Assembly (NCBI RefSeq): GCF_014207355.1
Contig: NZ_JACHEF010000001.1
Coordinates: 920,002 to 984,001, forward strand
Source of the DNA: Mesorhizobium sangaii
Lineage (GTDB): Bacteria > Pseudomonadota > Alphaproteobacteria > Rhizobiales > Rhizobiaceae
Length of the DNA: 64,000 nt
Reading direction: 5' to 3'
Shown: piece by piece, positions 46,628 to 57,009 of the stretch
How positions within the stretch are numbered: position 1 is the stretch's first letter
Layout: every line of letters begins with the position of its first letter
Made by a program: the position numbers and the translations under genes
The notes under the pieces: generated by a model
The model's database searches: none
What the model was told of the DNA's origin: nothing
What the model saw: the letters and a program-made list of their open reading frames with translations, nothing else

Positions 46628-46697
46628 CAGGTTCATCGGAACAACCGGGGCAAGAGTTGAGAGCCTTCTAAACCCTTGGGATGAACAAGCGTCCTGG

Positions 46698-47294
46698 CTA
46701 GGACCGCGACAGCCACTCCAGGCGGTCACCCTGCAGTCTGAGCACGCGGTCCTGCGGTATCTCCAGGTTCGCTGCCTCGTCCTCCGCCACCCCAAGCACG
46801 AAGCGAAACAGAGCCCGCATGACTCCGCCATGCGTCACGCAGATCGTCTGGCGTTGGATCGCGTCGAACCAGGGTTTCACCCGTTCGAGCAGCATCTGGT
46901 AACTCTCCGCGCCCTCGCCGGGCGGCTGAAAGTTCCATTTGTCCAGCGCGCGTGTGCGGCGCGCGCCTGGGTACCGCGTCTTGAGCTCGGCATAGGTAAA
47001 ACCCTGCCAATCGCCGAAATTGACTTCGACCAGGCGAGGATCGGTTCGATAGGCATCCGGATCGAGCTTCATCGCGGCACGGATGCGCTGCATCGTTTCG
47101 CGGGTCCGCTTCATTGGGCTGGCGACGAATTCGAAATCCGCGGGATTTTGCACCACCTCGGCCAGCCGATAACCGTTTCCGGTCGCCTGCTCGCGGCCAA
47201 GCGGATTGAGGTCGGTGTCGGCCTGCCCCTGAAGCCGGGATTCGGCGTTCCACGCGGTCTGGCCGTGGCGCACGATATAAACCAGCGGGTACAT
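46698..47294 (-). CDS. Histidine phosphatase (phosphoglycerate mutase-like)
   Basis: A 198-residue member of the histidine phosphatase superfamily. The catalytic motif YIVRHGQTAWNAESRLQG gives His10, and the second His is in ICVTHGGVMRAL. The segment FVASPMKRTRETMQRIR is standard. Whether it acts on sugar phosphates, phosphoproteins or nucleotides is not visible. It is followed upstream on the same strand by fabI, 44 bases away. Confidence 0.93.
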   Translation of the reverse strand: MYPLVYIVRHGQTAWNAESRLQGQADTDLNPLGREQATGNGYRLAEVVQNPADFEFVASPMKRTRETMQRIRAAMKLDPDAYRTDPRLVEVNFGDWQGFTYAELKTRYPGARRTRALDKWNFQPPGEGAESYQMLLERVKPWFDAIQRQTICVTHGGVMRALFRFVLGVAEDEAANLEIPQDRVLRLQGDRLEWLSRS

Positions 47295-47338
47295 CAGGTC
47301 TTCCGGTACGGGGTCGGGACGGACGACGGTTGGGGATG

Positions 47339-48157
47339 TTAGTCCTTGACCGTCGAAATATCCGGGGCGTCGACCGCCTTCATGCCGACGACGTGGTAGC
47401 CTGAATCGACGTGATGCACTTCGCCGGTGACGCCGCGCGACAGATCGGACAGGAAATAGACGCCGGAATCACCGACTTCCTCCTGCGTCACCGTCTGCTT
47501 CAGCGGCGAATTGTATTCGTTCCACTTCAGGATGTAGCGGAAGTCGCCGATGCCGGATGCGGCAAGCGTCTTGATCGGGCCGGCCGAGATGGCGTTGACG
47601 CGGATCTTCTTGGCGCCGAGATCGACGGCCAGATAACGCACGCTAGCCTCGAGCGCCGCCTTGGCGACACCCATGACGTTGTAGTGCGGCATGACCTTTT
47701 CGGCGCCATAATAGGTCAGCGTCAGCAGCGAGCCACCATTGCTCATCAGCGCCTCGGCGCGCTTGGCGATGGTGGTGAAGGAATAGACCGAAATGTCCAT
47801 GGTGCGCAGGAAGTTGTCGCGCGTCGTCTCGACGTAACGGCCGGTCAACTCGTCCTTGTCGGAAAAGGCGATAGCGTGGACGAGAAAATCGAGCTTGCCC
47901 CAATGCTTGGCGACATTGGCGAAAACCTCGTCCAGGCTCGCCGGATCGGTGACGTCGCAATGGCCGGCGACAAAGGCGCCAAGTTCGGCCGCCAGCGGCT
48001 CGACACGCTTCTTGAACGCCTCGCCCTGATAGGTGAGCGCGATCTCGGCGCCATGGTCGACACAGGCCTTGGCGATGCCATAGGCGATCGATCTGTTGTT
48101 GGCGACGCCAAGAATAAGGCCGCGCTTGCCGGCCATAAGGCCCTGTCCACCCGCCAT
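47339..48157 (-). CDS. fabI: Enoyl-[acyl-carrier-protein] reductase (NADH)
   Basis: Reduces enoyl-ACP in the last step of the fatty-acid elongation cycle. The 272-residue short-chain dehydrogenase-like protein has the FabI nucleotide motif GLILGVANNRSIAYGIAKA and the catalytic Tyr-X6-Lys pair in YYGAEKVMPHYNVMGVAKA (Tyr of HYNVMGVAK). ATG 48157 starts MAGGQGLMAGKRG; a second ATG (MAGKRG) seven codons later is also possible. Confidence 0.96.
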   Translation of the reverse strand: MAGGQGLMAGKRGLILGVANNRSIAYGIAKACVDHGAEIALTYQGEAFKKRVEPLAAELGAFVAGHCDVTDPASLDEVFANVAKHWGKLDFLVHAIAFSDKDELTGRYVETTRDNFLRTMDISVYSFTTIAKRAEALMSNGGSLLTLTYYGAEKVMPHYNVMGVAKAALEASVRYLAVDLGAKKIRVNAISAGPIKTLAASGIGDFRYILKWNEYNSPLKQTVTQEEVGDSGVYFLSDLSRGVTGEVHHVDSGYHVVGMKAVDAPDISTVKD

Positions 48158-48265
48158 GTCAGCGCTCTCCGCAAGATTTTTCAGCTTTGTGGAGTGCCCT
48201 ATCGCACAGGCACACTGCCCCTTCAAGCGTTCAAACCGGACAGTTCGGGGGACAAAAGGCGCCGA

Positions 48266-49195
48266 TCAGCCTTTTTGGCTGCGCAGCAGCGTTTCGAGCG
48301 CGCTATCGCCGCCTTCCGGCAGCATGATCCGCACATGGGCGTAGAGATCGCCATGGCCGCCGGCTTTCTCCGGCAGGCCCCTGCCCTTCAGCCGCAGGAC
48401 CTTGTCCGAACTCGACCAGGCAGGAACGTTGACCGCGAGCTTGCCGGTCGGCGTCTCGACAGGCACCTTGGCGCCTAGCACGGCATCCGCCAGCGTCACC
48501 GGCAGATCGGCATGCAGGTCGCGGCCCTCGATGCGATAGCGCGGATGCCGGCGCAAATGGATCTTGACCAGCGCATCGCCCGGCTGGCCCGGCCCTTGCT
48601 CGCCCTGTCCCTTTAGCCGAATGGTCTGGCCGTCCTCGACATAAGTTGGCAGCTTGACCGCCACTTTGCGGCCGTCGGGGAACATCGCCGTCACCTTTTC
48701 GGCGGTCGCCGCTTCCTCGATGGTGATGTCGAGCGTCACGTTCAGGTCGGCGGCGGTCGGCGGCTGGCGGCGGTCGCCCGCACCGGGGCCGCGCGCGCCC
48801 GAAAAGGCGTCGCCGAAAATCTGGCTGAAGATATCGCTGTTGCCGTCGAACGGATCACCGCCCGGGCGGCCGGAGCGGAATTCGAAGCGCGAGCCGCCGG
48901 GCCCCTGCTGCCGGCGAAACCCGCCGAAGGGATCACCGCCACCGCCGGCGCCTTCAAAACCCTGGAAACGCGGCTTGCCGTCGGCATCGATCTCGCCGCG
49001 ATCGAACGCGGCCCGATTCTTTTCGTCGCCGACGATCTCGTAGGCCTGGTTGGCCTGGGCAAAACGGTCCTTCGCCTTGGGATCATTCGGATTCTGGTCC
49101 GGATGATGCTTCTTGGCGAGTTTCCGGTACGCCGATTTTATATCCTTGGCCGATGCGTTCTTGGCAACGCCCAGCACCTCATAGGGGTCGCGCAT
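48266..49195 (-). CDS. DnaJ/CbpA-like co-chaperone
   Basis: A 309-residue J-domain protein. The J domain (1-70) has HPD at residues 31-33 ([11 protein letters not shown]), a Gly/Phe-rich linker (95-150, runs such as [10 protein letters not shown]) follows, and the C-terminal domains bind clients ([12 protein letters not shown] and [17 protein letters not shown]). There is no zinc-finger domain, so it is of the CbpA or class B type. The ATG at 49195 starts [10 protein letters not shown]. Confidence 0.95.
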   Translation of the reverse strand: MRDPYEVLGVAKNASAKDIKSAYRKLAKKHHPDQNPNDPKAKDRFAQANQAYEIVGDEKNRAAFDRGEIDADGKPRFQGFEGAGGGGDPFGGFRRQQGPGGSRFEFRSGRPGGDPFDGNSDIFSQIFGDAFSGARGPGAGDRRQPPTAADLNVTLDITIEEAATAEKVTAMFPDGRKVAVKLPTYVEDGQTIRLKGQGEQGPGQPGDALVKIHLRRHPRYRIEGRDLHADLPVTLADAVLGAKVPVETPTGKLAVNVPAWSSSDKVLRLKGRGLPEKAGGHGDLYAHVRIMLPEGGDSALETLLRSQKG

Positions 49196-49294
49196 GCTTA
49201 CTGCCCTGGAAAAGGAGTGAGTCTCTGGTTGCCCCCTATATGCGCTCGCATAGGAAGAAATTCCAGTGCCGAGCACCATATCAAAAACGGAAGA

Positions 49295-49756
49295 TCAGAG
49301 CGCCTTGAAGTCCTGCATGTGCCAGCCGCCGGCGCTGGCCAGGCAGAGTTCGCCTTCGAACATGGCAACGCCATCAAAGCTTTCGCGCGAGGCCCTGAAG
49401 CGGCGGCATGTTTGGCCCTTGTCCTTCAATTCCGCCAGTTCGGTGATGGAGCCGCGTGACCCGGTGCCGGCATTTGCCCACGGCACGGCCTGCCCGCCGA
49501 GTTGCTCGATGTCGGCCGAGGACACCGCGTTGCCGATCGTCGTCTGGTCGGAGTCGCGATCCGAACTGACCGGCGCGGACGGGGCGGACGTGCTGCTGGT
49601 CAGGATCGACCGGTCGACTTCCGCTTTTTCCAGGCTAAAGCCACCGGCGCCACAGGCGGCGAGCGGCAGGGCGATCATCACGATCGCGGCTTTGGCGCTG
49701 GCTGAAGCAATTAGGCTGCCTTGCCTGCTGTCAAAAGCTTGCGCAATACGCGACAA
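49295..49756 (-). CDS. Small lipoprotein, surface-antigen-like
   Basis: A 153-residue lipoprotein with lipobox PLAACG (Cys about residue 34). The mature part contains [35 protein letters not shown] and a final [13 protein letters not shown], the layout of 17-kDa surface-antigen/RT0821-type proteins. Cysteines in the last two segments may form a disulfide. The start is taken as TTG 49756 because GGGGAGG lies just upstream; there is no suitable ATG. It is divergent from pdxH. Confidence 0.8.
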   Translation of the reverse strand: MSRIAQAFDSRQGSLIASASAKAAIVMIALPLAACGAGGFSLEKAEVDRSILTSSTSAPSAPVSSDRDSDQTTIGNAVSSADIEQLGGQAVPWANAGTGSRGSITELAELKDKGQTCRRFRASRESFDGVAMFEGELCLASAGGWHMQDFKAL

Positions 49757-49796
49757 TCTGCAACCTCCCCCGCCTCGTAACGATTTGAGAAAAACT

Positions 49797-50414
49797 ATGA
49801 GTGACACAGAGTTAACAAGCCGTGACTTTACCGAGGCGGCGGAGCCGTTTCGCCTCTTTGCCGCATGGCTGGAGGACGCCACCAAGAGCGAAATGAACGA
49901 CCCAAACGGCGTGGCGCTGGCGACCGTCGATGCCGACGGCATGCCGGATGTGCGAATGGTTCTGCTCAAGGGGTTCGATGAGGGCGGGTTTGTGTTCTAC
50001 ACGAATTTCGAGAGCGCCAAGGGCCAGGAGATTCTTGGCAGCATGAAGGCGGCGATGTGCTTCCACTGGAAGTCGCTTCGCCGCCAGGTGCGCATTCGCG
50101 GCCCGGTGGAGATCGTCAGCGACGCCGAAGCCGACGCCTACTACGCGACGCGTCCGCGTGGCAGCCGCATCGGCGCCTGGGCCTCGAAACAGTCGCGGCC
50201 GCTGGAAAGCCGCTTTGCGCTGGAAAAGGCGGTGGCCGAATACACAGCGCGCTATCCGATCGGCGAAATCCCAAGGCCAAAGCATTGGTCGGGCTTCCGC
50301 ATCGTGCCCACGACCATCGAGTTCTGGCATGACCGGCCGTTCCGGCTGCATGACCGGGTCGTCTTTTCCCGAGACGCCAATGGCGGCTGGAGCAAGGCGC
50401 GGCTTTATCCCTAA
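49797..50414 (+). CDS. pdxH: Pyridoxamine 5'-phosphate oxidase
   Basis: Oxidises pyridoxine- or pyridoxamine-5'-phosphate to PLP, using FMN. The 205-residue product has the FMN-binding [20 protein letters not shown] region (exactly 20 residues) and ends with [15 protein letters not shown], the usual PdxH terminus. [19 protein letters not shown] is the conserved substrate loop. ATG 49797 lies 40 bases from the divergent lipoprotein start. Confidence 0.97.
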   Translation: MSDTELTSRDFTEAAEPFRLFAAWLEDATKSEMNDPNGVALATVDADGMPDVRMVLLKGFDEGGFVFYTNFESAKGQEILGSMKAAMCFHWKSLRRQVRIRGPVEIVSDAEADAYYATRPRGSRIGAWASKQSRPLESRFALEKAVAEYTARYPIGEIPRPKHWSGFRIVPTTIEFWHDRPFRLHDRVVFSRDANGGWSKARLYP

Positions 50415-50423
50415 GAGGGAGGT

Positions 50424-51176
50424 TCAGGCCTTCTTCCTGGTCATGAACGCCGTGAGCGCGGCGCGCGCCTCGTCTGATTTCAGCCGCTCGCGAAAATGTT
50501 CGCTTTCCTCGCCGATGCGGGCGACGAGGTCGTCGCGCGAGCCGCGCATCAGGTCGCGCGCGATCTGCAAGGCTTGCGGTGGCTTGGCGGCGATCTGGCC
50601 GGCCGCCGCCAGGACCGAGGCCTCCAGCGCGTCTTCCTCGACCACATCGTAGATCAGGCCGGCGGCCTTCGCCCGTTCGGCCGAAAAGCCCTCGCCGAGG
50701 CCGAGCAGCGCGAAAGCACCCTGCTGCCCCAGGATCCGCGGCGCCAACAGGCTGGAGCCGGCCTCGGGCACCAAGCCTAGATCCACAAAAGGCGTCCTGA
50801 ACACGGTGCGCGGCGTGGCGAAGGTCAGGTCGCAATGCAGGTTGAGCGTCGTGCCGATGCCTACCGCGATGCCGTCTACGCCGGAGACAATGGGTTTCCC
50901 GACCCTGGCCAGCGCCATCAGGAAGTCCCAGACCTCGGTGCCACCGTCGCCGCCGGTGGCGACGACCATGAAATCGGCAAGATCGTTGCCGGAGGAGAAG
51001 GCGCCGGGCACGCCCAGGAAGACATGGACGCGGATCGCCGGGTCGGCGTCACCTTCGGCCAGAGCAGCCGACATTTTCGCATACATGGCGCGCGTCAAGG
51101 CGTTCTTCTTGTCCGGGCGGTTCATGCGGATGATCTGGATGGCGCCCTGGCGCTCGACGAGGATATGGTCTGTCAC
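50424..51176 (-). CDS. Enoyl-CoA hydratase/isomerase family protein
   Basis: A 250-residue crotonase-fold protein. The oxyanion-hole segment is PGAFSSGNDLADFM and the second is GIAVGIGTTLNLHCDL; an acidic catalytic residue could be the Glu of LGLVPEAGSS. Start GTG 51176 follows AAGGAAAA. It lies 19 bases downstream of the acyl-CoA dehydrogenase, so both probably act in fatty-acid or CoA-thioester breakdown. Confidence 0.92.
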   Translation of the reverse strand: MTDHILVERQGAIQIIRMNRPDKKNALTRAMYAKMSAALAEGDADPAIRVHVFLGVPGAFSSGNDLADFMVVATGGDGGTEVWDFLMALARVGKPIVSGVDGIAVGIGTTLNLHCDLTFATPRTVFRTPFVDLGLVPEAGSSLLAPRILGQQGAFALLGLGEGFSAERAKAAGLIYDVVEEDALEASVLAAAGQIAAKPPQALQIARDLMRGSRDDLVARIGEESEHFRERLKSDEARAALTAFMTRKKA

Positions 51177-51195
51177 GGGTTTTTCCTTGTGAACG

Positions 51196-52965
51196 TCAGG
51201 CGGAGATGAGCGCCTTGCCAGCAATGGCGAGGCTTTCGGCGCCATCGACAACGCGGTCCTTCAAGGCACTGACCTCGCCAAGCAGGTTTTCGGCGAAGAA
51301 GCGGCAAAGCGCGATACGGCCCTGATCGGCAAGCGCACCCTGCGCCAGGTAGGCCCCGCCGGCGGCCAGCGAGATCAGCTTCAGATAGGGCGTAGCACCC
51401 GCCAGCGCCTCGTCAGACCGACCATCGGCGGATAGTTTTTGCAGGAAGCGGGTCGCTTCGCTGAGCTCGCCGAACGCCTTGTCGAGAGCGTCGGCGGTGC
51501 GGCCGAAACCCTCGAGATTCGATGTCCGCACGGCATTTGCGACCGTCGCCAGTTCGCCGATAAAGCCATGCACGTGTTCGCCGCCCCCGAGCGGCAGCTT
51601 GCGCATGACCAGATCGATCGCCTGGATCCCGTTGGTGCCCTCATAGATCGGTGCGATGCGCGCATCGCGGTAGAGTGCTGCCGCGCCTGTCTCCTCGATG
51701 AAGCCCATGCCGCCATGCACCTGGAGGCCGAGCGAGGCGACCTCCACGCCGATATCGGTCGAGAAAGCCTTGGCCAGCGGCGTCAGCAGATTGGCACGAT
51801 CGCGCCAATGCGCCGCCTCATCGCCGGCTGATACGCGCGCCAGGTCGATGGCATGAGCGCAGCAGTAGCTGATGGCGCGGGCTGTCTGCGTCAGCGCCTT
51901 CATGGTCAGGAGAGTGCGCTGCACATCGGGATGATGGACGATCGGCGCCATGCCGGTATCAGTGTAGCTTGCCGCCTTGCCTTGCCGGCGCTCATTGGCA
52001 TAAGCGATCGCTTTCTGGGTGGCGGCTTCCGCGACCGCGACGCCCTGCATGCCGACGCAAAGGCGGGCATTGTTCATCATGGTGAACATGCAGGCGAGGC
52101 CCTTGTTCTCCTCGCCGATCAGCCAGCCGATGGCGCCGGGCGCAGCGCCCCCGAAGCCATCGCCATAGATCATGGTGCAGGTCGGCGAGGCATGAATGCC
52201 GAGCTTGTGTTCCAGGCCGGAGCAGAAGACGTCGTTGCGCGCGCCGAGCGAGCCGTCGTCGCCGACCAGGAATTTCGGCACCAGGAACAGTGATATGCCG
52301 CGCGTGCCGGCCGGTGCATCGGGTAGCCGCGCCAAAACCAGATGGATGATGTTGTCGGTAAAGTCGTGCTCGCCATAGGTGATGAAGATCTTCTGGCCGA
52401 AGATGCGGTAGGTGCCATCACCCACCGGCTCGGCGCGAGCGCGCAGAGCATTGAGGTCCGAGCCGGCTTGCGGCTCGGTCAGGTTCATGGTGCCCATCCA
52501 TTCGCCGGAGACGAGCTTTTCGAGATATTTCGACTTGAGCTCCTGCGAGGCGTGCTTGTCGAGCGCCTCGACCGCGCCCATGGTCAACGTCGGGCCGATG
52601 CCGAAGGCCATGGCGGCGGAGTTCCACATTTCGAGCGCGGCGACGCCAAGCATGGTCGGCAGCGCTTGGCCGCCATACTCCTCGGGCCCGGACAGCGCGT
52701 TCCAGCCGCCGTCGATCCAGCGGCGATAGAGCTCCTTCCAACCGGGCGGCGTGGTGACGGTTGCGTCCTTCAGCACCGCACCTTGCTCATCGCCGATCTT
52801 GTAGAGTGACGCGATTTCATCAGTAGCGAAGCGGCCGGCCTCACCTAGAACGGCATCGACCAGATCCTCGCCGAGATCGCCGAACGTGCCGGCATCAAGG
52901 GCCGACTTCATGCCGGCCACGTGCTTGAGCGTGAAAGCGATGTCCTCGACCGGTGCCCGATACAT
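51196..52965 (-). CDS. Acyl-CoA dehydrogenase (long, DmdC/FadE-like class)
   Basis: A 589-residue FAD enzyme that forms enoyl-CoA. Family segments are MGTMNLTEPQAGSDLNALRA, IFITYGEHDF and LQVHGGMGFIEETGAAALYR, with catalytic Glu in the region IAPIYEGTNGIQAIDLVMRK. The extra C-terminal domain (about 460-589) and N-terminal cap mark the class that includes 3-methylmercaptopropionyl-CoA dehydrogenases; the true substrate is open. It leads the enoyl-CoA hydratase gene. Confidence 0.94.
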   Translation of the reverse strand: MYRAPVEDIAFTLKHVAGMKSALDAGTFGDLGEDLVDAVLGEAGRFATDEIASLYKIGDEQGAVLKDATVTTPPGWKELYRRWIDGGWNALSGPEEYGGQALPTMLGVAALEMWNSAAMAFGIGPTLTMGAVEALDKHASQELKSKYLEKLVSGEWMGTMNLTEPQAGSDLNALRARAEPVGDGTYRIFGQKIFITYGEHDFTDNIIHLVLARLPDAPAGTRGISLFLVPKFLVGDDGSLGARNDVFCSGLEHKLGIHASPTCTMIYGDGFGGAAPGAIGWLIGEENKGLACMFTMMNNARLCVGMQGVAVAEAATQKAIAYANERRQGKAASYTDTGMAPIVHHPDVQRTLLTMKALTQTARAISYCCAHAIDLARVSAGDEAAHWRDRANLLTPLAKAFSTDIGVEVASLGLQVHGGMGFIEETGAAALYRDARIAPIYEGTNGIQAIDLVMRKLPLGGGEHVHGFIGELATVANAVRTSNLEGFGRTADALDKAFGELSEATRFLQKLSADGRSDEALAGATPYLKLISLAAGGAYLAQGALADQGRIALCRFFAENLLGEVSALKDRVVDGAESLAIAGKALISA

Positions 52966-53175
52966 GCCGCTCCTCCCCCTGAACCATCGGCCGCCGATAC
53001 TAGGACCCGCACCGCCGCAAAACCATCCGCCTTTGGGCAGTGGCCTCCCATCTTCTTTTTACGTAAACGTCAAACTTTGTCACGTGGATTTTGCAATCGC
53101 GCCGAGACGTATTAAATTCTATTGACGCCGGATCAAGTCGACCGGCAGATCCGAACCAACAGACCGGAACCACCC

Positions 53176-53412
53176 ATGCTTGCCAGACCTGATGCCTATC
53201 GCTGCATCGAATGCGGCCTGCCCTATCGCGCGGCAGGGTTCTCGTACCATCAGGGCAGACTGGAAAACGGCGCCGCCTACTGGTCGGACCGCGGCATATT
53301 ATGCTCGCCGCAATGCTCCCTCGCCCACCACCGCAAACGCGCCGCCGAGGGCACACTGCCGCAAGAGCCAGCGCCAGACCCGTGCGAATTTCGGCCGGTC
53401 ATCAGACGATAG
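53176..53412 (+). CDS. Small cysteine-rich (zinc-ribbon-like) protein
   Basis: A 78-residue protein with two Cys pairs, CIEC (10-13) and CSPQC (42-46), that could form a zinc ribbon. Between them is GLPYRAAGFSYHQGRLENGA. No family recognised; it may bind nucleic acid or a partner protein. ATG 53176 is preferred to a TTG at 53122. It lies 81 bases upstream of the muramidase gene. Confidence 0.7.
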   Translation: MLARPDAYRCIECGLPYRAAGFSYHQGRLENGAAYWSDRGILCSPQCSLAHHRKRAAEGTLPQEPAPDPCEFRPVIRR

Positions 53413-53493
53413 CTTTGCCGGCGCCAATCTGCGGAAGCACTTCCTTAACCATGACGGTCCAGGATTTGTCTTTGGTTAACGGGGATTCCCTGT

Positions 53494-54657
53494 TTGAAAA
53501 CGCCGGCGCATCTTCTACGCCGCTCAGCGATCGCTCTCGCGGCGATGATGGCGCTGATATCAGCGGCAAAGGCCTCGGATTTTTCCGAGCCGTGGAAGAA
53601 CGCCGACCGCGCCCTCGTCGTCGACGCCTACGAATACAATTCCATCGACTGGGGCCAACTCGCCACCGACAAGCGGATCGTCGGCTTCATCAACAAGGCA
53701 TCCGACGGCATGCCGCCACCCTATTTCTGTCTTGGCGACGAGACCGAGGTGAAGCTCTGCAAGGCGCTTTGGAAACGCCACGCGGTGACGCGCGAACTGT
53801 TCCAGACACGCAAGGTGGTCGCCAAGGCGCTCGGCCTGAAATGGGGTGCCTATCACCTCGCCCGCCCCGGCAATCCGGTCGAACAGGCCAATAATTTCCT
53901 GGATTTCGCCGAACCCTCGCCTGACGATCTGCTGGCTCTCGACATCGAGGGCAACGACCCTTCGCAGTGGATGTCGCTCGAAGATGCCGAGGAGTTCGTG
54001 CGCCAGGTGCATCGGCGCATCGGCCGCTTCCCTGTGCTCTACTCCAACGGCAAGACGGCCCAATACATTGCCGACAACAGCTACAGGTACCGGCTGCTGT
54101 CGCGACTGCCGCTCTGGTATGCCCGCTACAAGTCCGACATCGACGTGCATTTTCCGATGGGCAACTGGCAAGGCTACGCGCTGTGGCAATTCTCGGCGCA
54201 AGCCAATTGCGGCCGGCTCCGCTGCCCTTACAGGGTCGCCGGAACGCCTAAGGACATCGACGTCAATGTCGCGCCGACCGACGCCGCCACGCTGCGTGCA
54301 CAATGGCCGTTCGGTGGTCTCATCGACGTGCCGCCTGACTATCTCGCCTCGATACCGCTGCCGGTCTCACGCGCAGCCGGGCTCGCCGGCAATGTCACCA
54401 TCACCTACGCCTCGGTCGCGGCGCCGCCGACCTTCGAGGACATGGTCGCGGCGCTGGGCACGCGCTGGACGAAGTTCCGCGACGGCTTTCGCATGCCTGT
54501 GGTGAAGACGGTGCCGCGGCGGCCGACTTTCGGCATTGTCCAATATGTTGCCTGGAAGCGGACCGAACAGCGTTCGCCCGACCAACTCGACGCCGCCTTT
54601 GCCGCCGCCGATCCGCTCAGCACCGCTTCGACCGAGATCGATCGCGGTTTGCGATAA
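53494..54657 (+). CDS. Exported GH25-type muramidase
   Basis: A 387-residue protein with a signal peptide (cleavage near SAAKAS, 22-28) and a glycoside hydrolase 25 domain (about 38-275). The catalytic acidic residues are in LLALDIEGNDPSQW (Asp150, Glu152), and WGAYHLARPGNPVEQA is a family segment. GH25 enzymes cut peptidoglycan glycan chains. About 110 C-terminal residues have no recognised domain. The start is TTG 53494, with GGGGA upstream; the only nearby ATGs would destroy the signal peptide. Confidence 0.88.
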   Translation: MKTPAHLLRRSAIALAAMMALISAAKASDFSEPWKNADRALVVDAYEYNSIDWGQLATDKRIVGFINKASDGMPPPYFCLGDETEVKLCKALWKRHAVTRELFQTRKVVAKALGLKWGAYHLARPGNPVEQANNFLDFAEPSPDDLLALDIEGNDPSQWMSLEDAEEFVRQVHRRIGRFPVLYSNGKTAQYIADNSYRYRLLSRLPLWYARYKSDIDVHFPMGNWQGYALWQFSAQANCGRLRCPYRVAGTPKDIDVNVAPTDAATLRAQWPFGGLIDVPPDYLASIPLPVSRAAGLAGNVTITYASVAAPPTFEDMVAALGTRWTKFRDGFRMPVVKTVPRRPTFGIVQYVAWKRTEQRSPDQLDAAFAAADPLSTASTEIDRGLR

Positions 54658-54662
54658 AACCT

Positions 54663-55940
54663 TCAGCTTGCCTGCTCGCGCGCGACGGCCTGCCAGCCAA
54701 TGTCGCGACGACAGAAGCCGTCCGGCCAGTCGATGCGGTCGAGCGCGGCATAGGCGCGTTTCTGCGCCTCGCCGACCGTAGCGCCTGATGCCGTGACGTT
54801 GAGGACGCGGCCGCCATTGGCAACCAGCGCGCCGCCGTTTATGGCCGTGCCGGCGTGGAAGATCTGGACGCCGTCGCCCGCAGCGTCTTCGACGCCGCGG
54901 ATGACCGAGCCCTTTTCCGGAGTGCCGGGATAGCCCCTGGCCGCCATCACCACGGTGAGTGCAGCCTCGTCGCGCCAGCGCACCGAGGTGTGCGCAAGCT
55001 GGCCGTCGGTTGCCGCATTGAGCAGGACCAGCAGATCGTCCTTCAACCGCATCATCAGCACCTGGCATTCCGGGTCGCCGAAACGGGTGTTGTATTCGAT
55101 CAGCTTCGGCCCCTTGTCAGTGATCATCAGCCCGGCGAAGAGAATGCCGGCGAAAGGCGCGCCGGATACAGCCATGCCGCGCATGGTTGGCTCGACGATC
55201 TCGCGCATGGTGCGCTCGATCATCTGCGGCGTCATCACCGGCGCCGGGGAATAGGCGCCCATGCCGCCCGTGTTGGGGCCGACATCGCCATCGCCGACGC
55301 GCTTATGGTCCTGGGCGGTGCCGAAGGGCAGCGCTGTGATGCCGTCGCAGAGGCAGAAGAAACTTGCCTCCTCGCCGGTCATGAATTCCTCGACCACCAC
55401 TTCCGCGCCTGCAGCGCCGAAGGACCCGTCGAAACAGCCATCGAGCGCCGCCAGTGCCTCGTCCAGCGTCATGGCAACGGTGACGCCCTTGCCTGCGGCG
55501 AGGCCATCGGCCTTGATGACGATCGGTGCGCCAGTCTTTTCAACATAGGCCTTGGCGGACGCCAGATCGCCGAAACGGCCATAGGCGGCGGTGGGGATAT
55601 CGTATCTGGCGCAGAGATCCTTGGTGAAACCCTTCGAGCCTTCCAGCCGCGCGGCGGCCCTGGAGGGTCCGAAGACGCGAATGCCTTGCGCACGCAGATC
55701 GTCGGCGATGCCGGCGACCAATGGTCCCTCCGGGCCGACCACGACGAGGTCTATCTTCTTGTCCTTGCAGAAGGCGGCAATGGCGGCGTGATCGGCAACG
55801 TCCAGCTTCACCAGCTCGGCCTCGCCGCCGATGCCCGGATTGCCGGGAGCCGCATAGAGCTTTGTCAGCAGCGGGGACGCGGCGATCTTCCAGGCGAGCG
55901 CATGTTCGCGGCCGCCGGAGCCGAGAAGAAGAACGTTCAT
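54663..55940 (-). CDS. purD: Phosphoribosylamine-glycine ligase
   Basis: Second step of purine synthesis, joining glycine to phosphoribosylamine in an ATP-grasp reaction. The 425-residue product shows [20 protein letters not shown] at the N-terminus, the ATP-grasp segment [20 protein letters not shown] and [16 protein letters not shown] near residue 300. ATG 55940 is used rather than an upstream start. It is convergent with the muramidase gene, 5 bases apart. Confidence 0.97.
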   Translation of the reverse strand: MNVLLLGSGGREHALAWKIAASPLLTKLYAAPGNPGIGGEAELVKLDVADHAAIAAFCKDKKIDLVVVGPEGPLVAGIADDLRAQGIRVFGPSRAAARLEGSKGFTKDLCARYDIPTAAYGRFGDLASAKAYVEKTGAPIVIKADGLAAGKGVTVAMTLDEALAALDGCFDGSFGAAGAEVVVEEFMTGEEASFFCLCDGITALPFGTAQDHKRVGDGDVGPNTGGMGAYSPAPVMTPQMIERTMREIVEPTMRGMAVSGAPFAGILFAGLMITDKGPKLIEYNTRFGDPECQVLMMRLKDDLLVLLNAATDGQLAHTSVRWRDEAALTVVMAARGYPGTPEKGSVIRGVEDAAGDGVQIFHAGTAINGGALVANGGRVLNVTASGATVGEAQKRAYAALDRIDWPDGFCRRDIGWQAVAREQAS

Positions 55941-56099
55941 GGCCACCTCGTGATGCCTATTAACCTGCAGAGCACCCGCTATTGCTCTCTGCACGCTGGG
56001 TCAAGACATCAGGGGGCTTTGATCGGAATTGCGCACGGGAACGTTACCCCTGCCGAAAATCTGCGGCGCACGCCGCCGGCGATTTTCTGGCAAATCCCT

Positions 56100-56921
56100 T
56101 CAATCCTGGAAGACGACCGGGAACCAGTCCTCGCGCAGCCTCTGTCCCGGCTGCATGCCATGGCCATGATACGGCGGCGAAGTGCGTCCCGGCCGCTCGA
56201 CAAAACGCGCGTCGTCGCCGACCCAGCGCAGCGACAGCGCCCGGCGCCGTGCCGAGGTCATGTTGCCACGCGCGCCGTGCGCGGTCCTGAAGTCGAACAG
56301 GATGGCGTCGCCCGGTTCCATTTCCCATTCGAGCACCTTCATCGACGGGTCCTTGTCCGGGTCCGGCACCGGCAGATAGTCGCCCTCGCCGGCATAGAAA
56401 TTGCTGTCGTCGAGCCAGCGCACCGGCAGGATCATCTTGTCCCATTTGTGCGAGCCGGCGATCAGGCGCAGCGTCGCCTCCTTCACCGGATCGATGGGAA
56501 TCCAGAAGCTCACCGTCTGCCGGCCATCGACGAAGTAGTACGGAATATCCTGATGCCAGGGCGTCGGCTTCTGGGTGCCGGGTTCCTTGACCAGAACGTG
56601 GTCGTGGAAGAACTGCGCGGTGCGCGATTGCATTACCGCCGCCGCCAGTTCGGCGGCGGGCGAGTCCCGCACCACGCTGACGAATTCGGGAATGCGCTCC
56701 CAGTTGCAGTAGTCGTCGAAAAAACTGCCGCGGCCATTGGCGATATCAGACGCGGTGGCGCTGCGGTTCTGCATGTTGCGCTCGATGCCGGCGGCAATCG
56801 TGTCGACCCAGCCCTTGAAGGCGCCGCGGATGCAGACAGCGCCATCGCGCTGGTAGTCGGCGATCGTCTTTGCGTCGATGACCTGGGTGTCGATTGTCTG
56901 GGTCTCGCTCTGGGAAGACAT
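56100..56921 (-). CDS. PhyH-family 2-oxoglutarate/Fe(II) dioxygenase
   Basis: A 273-residue phytanoyl-CoA dioxygenase-like protein. Iron ligands are His and Asp of PTPWHQDIPYYFVDG and His of DFRTAHGARGN. Distantly related members hydroxylate ectoine, mitomycin-like and other small molecules, so the substrate is unknown. ATG 56921 gives MSSQSETQTIDTQVID. It is divergent from the LysR regulator, 88 bases apart, which may control it. Confidence 0.92.
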   Translation of the reverse strand: MSSQSETQTIDTQVIDAKTIADYQRDGAVCIRGAFKGWVDTIAAGIERNMQNRSATASDIANGRGSFFDDYCNWERIPEFVSVVRDSPAAELAAAVMQSRTAQFFHDHVLVKEPGTQKPTPWHQDIPYYFVDGRQTVSFWIPIDPVKEATLRLIAGSHKWDKMILPVRWLDDSNFYAGEGDYLPVPDPDKDPSMKVLEWEMEPGDAILFDFRTAHGARGNMTSARRRALSLRWVGDDARFVERPGRTSPPYHGHGMQPGQRLREDWFPVVFQD

Positions 56922-57009
56922 GGCGTTCTCCTTTTGGAATGGCCGACTATCGCAACCCGCTTTCATTCAGTAAAATAATAACTTCTCATTTGGTACATAG
57001 GACTACTCT

